From NCBI GenBank assembly GCA_035537095.1, contig DATLMV010000130.1:1-11064 (forward strand): a stretch of 11,064 nt of DNA, in the 5' to 3' direction. Numbering within the stretch: position 1 is the stretch's first letter; each line of letters begins with the position of its first letter. Position numbers and translations under genes: made by a program. This document shows, one piece after another, positions 1 to 5,972 of this stretch. The notes beneath the pieces are model-generated. The model saw only the letters and a list, made by a program, of their open reading frames with translations. It was not told the DNA's origin and made no database searches. Source of the DNA: DASWNP01 sp035537095. Its GTDB lineage: Bacteria > Acidobacteriota > Blastocatellia > Pyrinomonadales > Pyrinomonadaceae.

Positions 1-599
1 GGATTCTGCCCTACTCCGTCTGGGGCACGCGCCATCTGATTATCATCGCCGCGCCTTACCTGATTCTCTGCGCGACCGCGCTCGCAAGCCTTCGCCCCTT
101 CTGGCTGCGAACGACGCTCCTCATTCTTCTCGGATGCTGGACGCTTCTCTCAGCCAGCGTGCTGCTCTTGAGCCGCGAGAGAAACTACGTCTGGTGTGCT
201 TGGGAGACGCTCGCGCGCCGCGCGGTCGAGTCCGAACCGGCGCGCGACCCGCCGCTCAAGATTTACGCTTTTGAGGATTTGGTCGCCTATCACACATGGT
301 TCGCTATGAGCACGCGGGCGGAGCGGCGGGCGACGGTCGAGGTGGTCAAAGGGATTCCGGGTTTACAGGAAGACCCCGCATATTTTCTGCCGCGCGGCTT
401 CGACGAGATAAAGACGCGCGCCGCTGCGGATGCTTTCGTCGAAGATTATTTCTGGATTGCCTTCCGCGACATCGCGCGCCGTCCCGAACAGCCGCCCTTG
501 CAGACACTATCCGCGCGCGGCTTCGATGTCGGAGAAGGTTTTCGCGTCGAGACGCGCGGCAACGTCGCCTTCCTCGTTCCCGTCCGGCGGCGACGCTGA
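1..599 (+). CDS. C-terminal part of a membrane glycosyltransferase-like protein (GT39/ArnT-type), 5' end outside the window
   Basis: The frame is open from base 3 to the TGA at 597-599, giving 198 visible residues; the true start lies left of the window. The visible part begins with a W-G-T-R-H-L-I-I-I stretch followed by two hydrophobic segments at about residues 11-30 and 33-56, separated by a short basic loop (RPFWLR). About 140 soluble residues follow, with no further membrane segment and a basic end (RRRR). A conserved Arg next to the last transmembrane helices and a soluble C-terminal domain are typical of family 39 / ArnT-like transferases, which move sugars from polyprenyl-phosphate donors to acceptors on the outer face of the inner membrane. 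The diagnostic N-terminal acidic loop is not in the window, so the family call is tentative. An internal ATG at 159 lies inside the membrane part and is not a credible start. The gene ends at the shared terminator at 625-665. Confidence 0.6.
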   Translation, partial: ILPYSVWGTRHLIIIAAPYLILCATALASLRPFWLRTTLLILLGCWTLLSASVLLLSRERNYVWCAWETLARRAVESEPARDPPLKIYAFEDLVAYHTWFAMSTRAERRATVEVVKGIPGLQEDPAYFLPRGFDEIKTRAAADAFVEDYFWIAFRDIARRPEQPPLQTLSARGFDVGEGFRVETRGNVAFLVPVRRRR

Positions 600-624
600 T
601 GCACAGTTTTTATCATCATGCAAA

Positions 625-665
625 AAGAGAGACGCCGCCCGTATCAAACGGGTGGCGTCTCTCTT
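625..665. terminator. Bidirectional hairpin terminator between the convergent membrane-protein and fasciclin genes
   Basis: The arms 625-641 and 649-665 pair over 17 positions, with one G-U wobble, around the 7-base loop TATCAAA. Read on the - strand, the stem is followed by CTTTTTG, a good U-tract, so this is a strong intrinsic terminator for the fasciclin gene, whose stop is 31 bases away. On the + strand the trailing sequence is CTTCTTTG, a weaker U-tract, 25 bases past the stop of the membrane-protein gene. Confidence 0.85.
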
Positions 666-696
666 CTTTGAAACTCCCTCGGCTCGTCGGGAAAAG

Positions 697-1254
697 TTAG
701 TTGGGCATCAAAACGGTGTCAATCGAGTGGATGACGCCGTTCTTCTGATAGACGTTGGCAATCTGGACGCGCGACGTGCCGCCCTTCTCATCGCGCAGGA
801 TGAGGTCGCTGCCGCTCATCATGGCCGTCAGCGTATCGCCGCTGACGGTCGTCAGCGTCGCCATGCCGTTGCCCTTCTTGATGGCCTTCATGATCGCCTT
901 CGAGTCCATCTTACCGGCGACGACATGGTAGGTCAGAATCTTGGTGAGCATCTCTTTGTTTTCGGGTCTGACGAGCGTGTCAACCGTGCCCGCGGGAAGT
1001 TTGTCGAAGGCGGCGTTTGTCGGAGCGAAGACCGTGAACGGGCCTTTGCCCGCCAGCGTGTCAACCAGACCGGCGGCCTTGACGGCGGCGACGAGCGTCG
1101 TGTGATCGGCGGAGTTGACCGCGTTCTCCACGATGTTCTTGGTGCGATACATGGCCGCGCCGCCGACCATCGGATTGGTCTGCGCGTAGCTGCTTGAGGC
1201 GGCGAAAGTGATGGATGCTGCCGCGATGAGCATCATGACGAACATTCTCTTCAT
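697..1254 (-). CDS. Secreted fasciclin (FAS1/beta-Ig-H3) domain protein, 185 aa
   Basis: The start at 1254 is chosen because it gives a clean signal peptide and sits 7 bases after a strong GGAGG site; the upstream in-frame ATG at 1401 would bury that signal. Residues 1-24 are MKR, then a hydrophobic core, then SYA before Q25, a typical signal-peptidase I site, so the mature protein is exported. Residues about 40-183 form one FAS1 domain with its usual landmarks: GPFTVFAPTNAAF (71-83), LTYHVVAGK (107-115) and NGVIHSIDTVLMP (172-184). FAS1 domains serve in adhesion and cell-surface or matrix interactions; the partner here is unknown. The length is normal for a single-domain bacterial member. 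It is transcribed alone, divergently from the helix-turn-helix gene at 1593, and ends at the hairpin 625-665. Confidence 0.92.
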   Translation of the reverse strand: MKRMFVMMLIAAASITFAASSSYAQTNPMVGGAAMYRTKNIVENAVNSADHTTLVAAVKAAGLVDTLAGKGPFTVFAPTNAAFDKLPAGTVDTLVRPENKEMLTKILTYHVVAGKMDSKAIMKAIKKGNGMATLTTVSGDTLTAMMSGSDLILRDEKGGTSRVQIANVYQKNGVIHSIDTVLMPN

Positions 1255-1592
1255 ATTGTGTCCTCCAAAGTGATTATTGTTTTCTCGGTTCATACCGCAA
1301 ATACGCGGCGGCTCAAGACAACGGATTGCCCCGCACGAAAATTTTTGAGAGGTTCTGTCTTTATCTTCCTTCAATCTCTGCGCTCCCGAATAACCGGACA
1401 CTTAAATCACACTTCCGTTAAAACTGACGCCGAAACAACAAACGCGCGCGCCGGTTCAATCAACAGCAAAAGTTACGCGTCGTTCTTAGCGGCGACGGGC
1501 AACCGCACAAACATCACGTCTCCAACCATTGACTTTTCCGTGTCGGATATGACATTCAAGCTCAAACCAAATTCAAGGAGGCTTTTCAGTAG
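1255..1592. other. Divergent intergenic region between the fasciclin and helix-turn-helix genes
   Basis: This 338-base stretch contains no convincing gene; the + strand open frame over it has no ribosome site and no recognisable protein. It should hold promoters for both neighbours. It is visibly more A+T-rich than the genes, especially at 1271-1300, 1335-1375 and 1540-1575. For the - gene there is a GGAGG site at about 1262-1266. For the + gene, AAGGAGG at 1575-1581 precedes the ATG at 1593 by 11 bases, slightly longer than usual. A poor sigma70-like TTGACT at 1529-1534 lacks a well-spaced -10 box. Confidence 0.5.
1289..1316 (-). promoter_or_regulatory. Possible sigma70-type promoter of the fasciclin gene
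   Basis: On the - strand TTGAGC (1316-1311) and TATGAA (1294-1289) are separated by 16 bases, about 35 bases upstream of the start codon at 1254. Both boxes match the consensus at four of six positions. The call rests on spacing and match only. Confidence 0.3.
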
Positions 1593-2162
1593 ATGAGCGC
1601 AAATTCAAAACGCGGAGACGAGCGCGCGCCGCAACGCACGAAGCGGCCCTCGAAGAAGGAACAGATTCTCTCGCTCTTTCTCTCGGGGATGGGCGAGGTC
1701 GAGGACATCGCCATCATCACCGGCTCGCGCCCGAGCTACGTCGGCTCGGTGCTGCAAGAGGCCGGACTCGTCAGCGGCTACTTCGACCTCTACACCTCGA
1801 CCGCGCACCCGATGAACGTCTATTCGAAGTTCTTCGCCAACAAGCTCGGCTTCAAGGACGAGGAGACGGCGCAGGCCGCCGTCGAGGTCATCGAACGTCT
1901 CTACCGGCAGTTTGAACTGGCGGGCGACCGCGCCGGACAGCATCACGCGCTCGTGATGGCCCTCACCATGTTCGACCGCGCGCGCTGGACGGGCAAAGGA
2001 CGCGAGGCCGAAATCTTCCGCCGATGGCTCGGCGCGCGCCTCGACGAAGCCACGCTGACAAACGGCGACGACGCCCCGACCGGAGACGACGACGCAACCG
2101 GCGGCATCGCCGACGACGAAAGCGCGGACGATGACGAACCGCACAGGGAAGATGAAATCTAG
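1593..2162 (+). CDS. Small helix-turn-helix protein with acidic tail, 189 aa, function unknown
   Basis: I do not recognise a named family. The start is supported by AAGGAGG at 1575-1581. A basic N-terminus (KR-rich, 6-22) leads into a predicted helix-turn-helix at about residues 20-58: helix KKEQILSLFLSG, helix VEDIAIITG, then SRPSYVGSVLQEAGL as the likely recognition helix. This resembles Trp-repressor-like or transposase-like DNA-binding domains. Residues 59-150 are mixed alpha-helical, including FANKLGFKDEETAQAAVEVI and a Trp/Arg-rich stretch around 130-148. The tail from about 157 to 189 is nearly half Asp/Glu (15 of 33) and probably disordered. There is no signal peptide or membrane segment. 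It looks monocistronic, lying between a divergent promoter region and the hairpin at 2170-2202. A DNA-binding or transcription-related role is inference from the HTH-like pattern. Confidence 0.8.
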   Translation: MSANSKRGDERAPQRTKRPSKKEQILSLFLSGMGEVEDIAIITGSRPSYVGSVLQEAGLVSGYFDLYTSTAHPMNVYSKFFANKLGFKDEETAQAAVEVIERLYRQFELAGDRAGQHHALVMALTMFDRARWTGKGREAEIFRRWLGARLDEATLTNGDDAPTGDDDATGGIADDESADDDEPHREDEI

Positions 2163-2169
2163 AGAGGGA

Positions 2170-2202
2170 AAGGGCGGCGGGATTGTCTGTCCCGCCGCCC
2201 TT
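2170..2202 (+). terminator. GC-rich hairpin terminator after the helix-turn-helix gene
   Basis: Thirteen perfectly paired bases (2170-2182 with 2190-2202) enclose the 7-base loop TTGTCTG, starting 8 bases past the stop codon. The pairing extends outward past one bulged base. The trailing sequence is only TTCCC, so the U-tract is poor, but the stem is very stable and correctly placed. Confidence 0.7.
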
Positions 2203-2234
2203 CCCACCGCCGCCCGCTTTGAAGTTTGCGGATA

Positions 2235-2261
2235 TTGACAGGCGTGTCTAACCGTTATAAC
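2235..2261 (+). promoter_or_regulatory. Candidate promoter for the hemopexin-repeat protease gene
   Basis: A perfect TTGACA (2235-2240) is followed after 15 bases by TATAAC (2256-2261). The spacing is about two bases short of the optimum. It lies just after the preceding terminator, and would leave a leader of roughly 220 bases. Confidence 0.35.
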
Positions 2262-2296
2262 TTGCGTCTGCTCCCGTGGTTTCTCTCGCATACCGA

Positions 2297-2326
2297 CTAA
2301 CGAATTTTCTATACCGGATTCGTTAG
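2297..2326. repeat. 9-bp inverted repeat in the leader (possible operator or RNA hairpin)
   Basis: CTAACGAAT (2297-2305) and ATTCGTTAG (2318-2326) are perfect inverted copies separated by 12 bases. No T-run follows, so it is not a terminator. Its position, about 35 bases past the candidate -10 box, would suit a regulator-binding site or a hairpin in the 5' untranslated region. Confidence 0.4.
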
Positions 2327-2488
2327 CCCCCGCACCTATAGTTCAAGCGGTCGCTCATCATCGCTCATCGGCGCACGCTCCGGCGTGTCGCCCCGTGCTT
2401 TGACGGCGTGTGCAATCTCAACGTCCGTCCAAGAGAAGCGCGGGCCGTAATTCCAACTTCATCCGGCTTCACGCAAGAAGGAGACTCT

Positions 2489-4756
2489 ATGCCTCAAGAC
2501 ATACTTCTTTTCACGCGGGACATCAAGAAAGCTACAAAAGAGATTGAAGCTGCGGGCGGTCGCGTCACGCATCAGTTCACCGATAAGGTTTTGGTCGCAC
2601 AACTGCCCGACGACGTGGACGCGGGCGCGCTCAAGCAGTCGAAGACCTCGCCGCCGGGTTCGCTGGATAAGGTGTCGCAACTGGCGGCGGCATCATGGCA
2701 AGCGAAGGAGAGGAAGTCGAGAAGCCGTGCGACGATGCGTGGTAAGGGACTCGATTGGGACACGCCCGGTTTCAAACCGCCGCACCCACCACAGGAAAAG
2801 ACGCGCGAAGTGCGCACCGGAGGCTCGAAAAAAAAAGCCCTTAGCCGTTCGACGGGCACGCCGACAAGTCTCTACTTGGAAGGATCGGTCGCCGTCGGCG
2901 TGGTGATAGTCTCGGGCACGCAGGCCGGAACTGTGCTCTCGGCAGCCGAACAGACGAAGGTCTTTCAGGAAGTTCAAGAGGGGTTAAACTTCTTGGCGAC
3001 CGCCGAACCTCTCGCCAACGTCTCTTTTGTCTACGACCTGCGGCCCATCACCGTCACCGTTCCGCCCGGCCCCTATTTAGACATCGCGGGCAACTGGCCC
3101 GGCTTCCCCGCCACCTTCGCCGCCGGAGTTGACGCGGGCATCGTCTGGCCTAACGGCAAAGCCTATTTCTTCAAGGGCAACCAGTACATCGGCTACGACA
3201 TCGCCACCGATAAAGTCGGCTCCGGCTATCCGCTCCCGATTGCGGGCAACTGGCCCGGCTTCCCCGCGACCTTTGCGTCGGGCGTTGACGCCGCCATCAT
3301 GTGGAACAACGGCAAAGCCTATTTCTTCAAAGGTAGCAAGTATCTCCGTTACGACGTGGCGACCGACAAAGTTGACTCCGGCCCGTACGACATCGCGGGC
3401 AACTGGATTGGATTCCCCGCCGGTTTCGCTTCAGGCGTTGACGCCGCCGTCATGTGGAACAACGGCAAGGCTTACTTCTTCAAAGGCAACCAGTACCTAC
3501 GCTACGACGTGGCGGCTAATAAGGTTGACACCGGCTATCCGAAAGCCATCAGTAACGCGACGTGGCCCAAAGTTTCCCCCAACCTCGCCACCGGCGTTGA
3601 CGCCGTCGTGCTCTGGAACAACGGCAAGGCTTACTTCTTCAAGGGCAGCCGCTACTCCGGTTTCGATGTCGCGAAGGGCGAGTTTGACCTGACCGCCGCC
3701 AACACCGAGAACATCTGGCGCGATGCGGCTCTCAAGAAGATGGGCTTCCCCGCGAGCGAAGCGGGTTCGGTGCAATACGCTCAGTCGTTGAAGGCAAGCA
3801 AGGGGACGCAATGGGCTTACGTCGCCTATTTCACCAAGTACCCGCTCTATCATTTCGGCTATGCGGTCGGAGAGCGCATCGTCATGCACTATGACAACGA
3901 CGGCTGGGGAACCGATAGCATCAACGCTGTCTTCGCGCATGAGACGTGCCACATCTTCGGAGCCGACGACGAGTATGCCGATAGCAACTGCGTCTGCGCC
4001 AGCGTGCACGGCCACTACAACGTCCCGAACAACAACTGCGTCAACTGCTCTTGGCCGAGCATCGTCTGTCTGATGAAGAAGAACGACCTACAGATGTGCG
4101 TCTGGAGTCGCGGGCAGGTCGGTTGGAACTACGGGCTGACCAAAGTTGACGCCGCCGTCCTCTGGCCCAACGGGAAAGCCTACTTCTTCGACGGCAGCCG
4201 TTATTCCCGCTACGACAACGCGAAGGACGCCGTTGACCCCGGCTTCGCCCAAAATATCGCGCCTCATTGGACGGGTTTCCCCGCGACATTCGCGTCGGGC
4301 GTAGACGCGGGCATCGTCTGGAACAACGGGAAAGCCTACTTCTTCAAGGGCAGCAAATACATCCGCTACGACATCGCCACCGACAAGGTTGATTCCGGCC
4401 CGCATAACATCGCGGGCAACTGGGTTGGATTCCCCGCCACCTTCGCCGCCGGAGTTGACGCCGCCATCATGTGGAACAACGGCAAGGCTTACTTTTTCAA
4501 GGGCAGCAAGTATCTCCGCTACGATGTGGCGACCGACAAGGTTGACTCCGGCCCGCACGACATCGCGGGCAACTGGATTGGTTTCCCCGCCGCGTTTGCC
4601 GCGGGCGTTGATGCGGGCGTCGTCTGGGACAACGGCAAAGCCTATTTCTTCAAGGGCGACAAGTATGTCCGCTACGACATCGCCAGCAATAAAGTTGACG
4701 TGAGCACCGCGCCCATTCTCAACAACTGGCCGGGTCTTCTGAAATGGAAACACTAA
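2489..4756 (+). CDS. Metzincin-like zinc metalloprotease with two four-repeat hemopexin modules, 755 aa
   Basis: The start at 2489 has AAGGAG 5 bases upstream. Residues 1-65 (GGRVTHQFTDKVLVAQLP and neighbours) resemble a small inhibitor-I9-like propeptide fold, followed by a basic, Pro-rich linker to about 125. Residues 126-190 (LEGSVAVGVVIVSG..., AAEQTKVFQEVQEGLNFLA, FVYD) look like the first strand and helix of a zincin domain. Four hemopexin repeats follow (conserved GVDA at 213, 265, 316 and 369; units of 51-53 residues ending in KAYFFKG.YLRYD). The zincin resumes at W410-R-D, with HETCHIFGADDEY at 484-496 (H484, E485, H488, D494 as candidate zinc/catalytic residues), six further cysteines and CLM at 527-529 as a possible Met-turn. 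Four more repeats (VDA at 553, 605, 656, 707) complete the protein. Hemopexin modules usually bind substrates or metal/haem and target the protease. There is no obvious signal peptide, so location is uncertain. It is monocistronic, ending at 4795-4858. Confidence 0.8.
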   Translation: MPQDILLFTRDIKKATKEIEAAGGRVTHQFTDKVLVAQLPDDVDAGALKQSKTSPPGSLDKVSQLAAASWQAKERKSRSRATMRGKGLDWDTPGFKPPHPPQEKTREVRTGGSKKKALSRSTGTPTSLYLEGSVAVGVVIVSGTQAGTVLSAAEQTKVFQEVQEGLNFLATAEPLANVSFVYDLRPITVTVPPGPYLDIAGNWPGFPATFAAGVDAGIVWPNGKAYFFKGNQYIGYDIATDKVGSGYPLPIAGNWPGFPATFASGVDAAIMWNNGKAYFFKGSKYLRYDVATDKVDSGPYDIAGNWIGFPAGFASGVDAAVMWNNGKAYFFKGNQYLRYDVAANKVDTGYPKAISNATWPKVSPNLATGVDAVVLWNNGKAYFFKGSRYSGFDVAKGEFDLTAANTENIWRDAALKKMGFPASEAGSVQYAQSLKASKGTQWAYVAYFTKYPLYHFGYAVGERIVMHYDNDGWGTDSINAVFAHETCHIFGADDEYADSNCVCASVHGHYNVPNNNCVNCSWPSIVCLMKKNDLQMCVWSRGQVGWNYGLTKVDAAVLWPNGKAYFFDGSRYSRYDNAKDAVDPGFAQNIAPHWTGFPATFASGVDAGIVWNNGKAYFFKGSKYIRYDIATDKVDSGPHNIAGNWVGFPATFAAGVDAAIMWNNGKAYFFKGSKYLRYDVATDKVDSGPHDIAGNWIGFPAAFAAGVDAGVVWDNGKAYFFKGDKYVRYDIASNKVDVSTAPILNNWPGLLKWKH
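3080..3700 (+). repeat. Four tandem hemopexin-repeat units (first module) at DNA level
   Basis: Four units of about 153-159 bases each encode GNWPGFPATFASGVDA..WNNGKAYFFKG..Y.RYD. Units 2 and 3 are very similar in DNA as well as protein; unit 4 is the most divergent (SNATWPKVSPNLATGVDA). Four repeats are the number needed for one closed four-bladed propeller. Confidence 0.85.
4140..4735 (+). repeat. Four tandem hemopexin-repeat units (second module) at DNA level
   Basis: Four further units of about the same length encode a second four-bladed propeller at the C-terminus. The stretch 4451-4590 is nearly identical in DNA to 3281-3420 of the first module, differing mostly at silent positions, which points to a fairly recent duplication or continuing gene conversion between modules. 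Confidence 0.85.
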
Positions 4757-4794
4757 GAGCGTGTGTCGCGCGCCGCGTCGCTTGAGACGAGCAG

Positions 4795-4858
4795 AGAAGA
4801 ACGCGCGGGAAGTTGAAGGCAAAGGCTATCCGGCATTCAACTTCCCGCGCGTTCTTCT
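4795..4858. terminator. Bidirectional terminator: 23-bp perfect inverted repeat between convergent units
   Basis: Bases 4795-4817 and 4836-4858 are perfect inverted copies with an 18-base loop, 38 bases after the protease stop and 28 bases after the hydrolase stop on the other strand. U-tracts are imperfect on both sides (TTCTTCTTG on +, TTCTTCTCTG on -), but position and symmetry fit a shared terminator for both converging transcripts. Confidence 0.75.
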
Positions 4859-4885
4859 TGCGTCAACGTCTATCTGAATGTTGAT

Positions 4886-5848
4886 TTACTCGCCGCCCGA
4901 CTTCTTGTAAACCTCGCGCCCGTTGCTGATCTCGACGCCGAGTTTGCCTTCGGCGTGTGCGAGGTCGAGATGCGCGACGGATTCGGAGACGGCGAGGAAG
5001 CGGTGCACGTCGTCCGTGCCCGGAAAGAGTTCGAGCGCGATGTCCCACGCGGTCGCGCCCGCTTTCGGGACGAGGCGGACGACATCCGCCTGCCGTTCGC
5101 GGACGGCGCGCAGGTAACGGTTGAAGAGTTCCTCGAAGTCCGTCACGGGTTCGCCGTGCCCGCCATAGACGAGCGTCGGCGCGAGCGAGCGCAGCCGCGC
5201 GAGGCTGACGAGATATTCTGCGAGTGAACGGAAGCGGCGGGTCGGGTCAACCGGGTCGGGCGAAAGAACCGGGTTGGGCGTGATGCGCTTCAGGACGCAG
5301 TCGCCCGCGATAATCGTCCGGTCTGCTTCGCGCAGGAACGAACACGAACCGGGCGTGTGTCCCGGCGTGTGCACGACACGCAAGGCTCCGCTCGCAAACT
5401 CAAGCTCGTCGTCGTCGTGCAACTCGCTGTGCTGGTCGTCGTCGAGCGCGTCGGCGTATTGCCGCACGCCTTCGTACATCCGCCGCATCGCGCCGATCTC
5501 TTCCGCAGGCACGCCCGCGCGTTCAAGCAGCGTCCGGTGCTCCTCGTATTCCAGACGCCCGACGCGATGCCCCGTCTCCCAACCGTGCACCAGTACCTCC
5601 GCATCCTTCGCCTCGTCGCGCAAGGAGCGCGCCAGCCCGCAATGATCTTCGTGCGCGTGCGTCAGGACGATGCGACGAATGTCGTGCGGCCTGATGCGCG
5701 CGCGCCGCAAGCCCTCGTGCAGAGCCTCCAGCGCATCCTTCGTCTTCGGCCCCGTATCAATCAACGTCACAGGGTCTTCGGCAATCAGATAACAGTTGAC
5801 CGGCCCGACGTAGAACGGCGTAGGGACTGAAATAGGAATGATGCGCAT
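4886..5848 (-). CDS. Metallo-beta-lactamase-fold hydrolase, LACTB2-like, 320 aa
   Basis: This is a zinc-dependent hydrolase of the metallo-beta-lactamase superfamily, probably cytosolic, substrate unknown. The five metal-binding motifs are visible: D31 in LIDTGP, HAHEDH at 64-69 (H64, H66, D68, H69), TPGHTPGS with H164, AGDC with D183, and YGGHGEP with H231. Residues 1-235 form the catalytic domain. The C-terminal part (about 245-320), with ATAWDIALELFP, resembles the winged-helix tail of the LACTB2/CPSF-distant hydrolase group rather than a true beta-lactamase or a glyoxalase II. An Asp/Glu-rich insert (about 135-150) separates motifs 2 and 3. It is the last gene of the fad operon, 124 bases after fadE. 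No Shine-Dalgarno sequence is visible before the ATG at 5848, and the gap is filled by a long hairpin. Its role with beta-oxidation, for example as a thioester or other CoA-linked hydrolase, is only inferred from location. Confidence 0.88.
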   Translation of the reverse strand: MRIIPISVPTPFYVGPVNCYLIAEDPVTLIDTGPKTKDALEALHEGLRRARIRPHDIRRIVLTHAHEDHCGLARSLRDEAKDAEVLVHGWETGHRVGRLEYEEHRTLLERAGVPAEEIGAMRRMYEGVRQYADALDDDQHSELHDDDELEFASGALRVVHTPGHTPGSCSFLREADRTIIAGDCVLKRITPNPVLSPDPVDPTRRFRSLAEYLVSLARLRSLAPTLVYGGHGEPVTDFEELFNRYLRAVRERQADVVRLVPKAGATAWDIALELFPGTDDVHRFLAVSESVAHLDLAHAEGKLGVEISNGREVYKKSGGE

Positions 5849-5868
5849 GGCGGCAATCTTAGGGTAAA

Positions 5869-5968
5869 AGGCGAAAGGGGTAAAAGGGAAACGGTTAAGC
5901 GGAAGGCAAAGCGTTGATTAACTGCTTCTGCTTTCCCTCTAACCTTTCCCCTCTTACCCCTTTCGCCT
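5869..5968. repeat. Heptad-phased long hairpin between fadE and the hydrolase gene
   Basis: The arms 5869-5913 and 5924-5968 pair over most of 45 positions; the outer 15 bases (AGGCGAAAGGGGTAA) pair perfectly. Each arm is purine- or pyrimidine-only over long runs and reads as degenerate 7-base units such as GAAAGGG, GTAAAAG, GGAAACG and GTTAAGC. It begins 4 bases after the fadE stop codon (5973-5975) and ends about 20 bases before the hydrolase ATG. Confidence 0.8.
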
Positions 5969-5972
5969 GCTC

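Larger units (their letters stand above)
2203..2488. other. Leader region upstream of the hemopexin-repeat protease gene
   Basis: No gene is supported here. An in-frame ATG at 2408 would lengthen the downstream protein by 27 residues but has no ribosome site and reads as non-conserved, Arg-rich sequence. The region holds a candidate promoter (2235-2261), a 9-bp inverted repeat (2297-2326), two copies of CGCTCATC (about 2351-2369), and a small CACGC/GCGTG hairpin near 2364-2378. It ends in AAGGAG at 2478-2483, 5 bases before the ATG at 2489. The long leader could carry post-transcriptional control, but I recognise no known riboswitch. Confidence 0.4.

Noticed and set aside
430..1197. Long + strand open frame of 255 codons opposite the fasciclin gene
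   Set aside because: It begins inside the membrane-protein gene, runs through the terminator, and mirrors the fasciclin gene, which has a ribosome site, a signal peptide and a conserved domain.
1255..1401. N-terminal extension of the fasciclin protein to the ATG at 1401
   Set aside because: The extra 49 residues are Cys/Arg-rich with no ribosome site and would mask a perfect signal peptide that starts at 1254.
1605..2291. - strand open frame of 228 codons opposite the helix-turn-helix gene
   Set aside because: It crosses the terminator, has no ribosome site, and is a high-GC shadow of the + strand gene.
2408..2488. Start of the protease at the ATG at 2408
   Set aside because: No ribosome site, whereas the ATG at 2489 has AAGGAG at ideal spacing.
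4088..4822. - strand open frame of 244 codons under the hemopexin repeats
   Set aside because: Its apparent internal repeats simply mirror the + strand hemopexin units, and it runs into the terminator stem.
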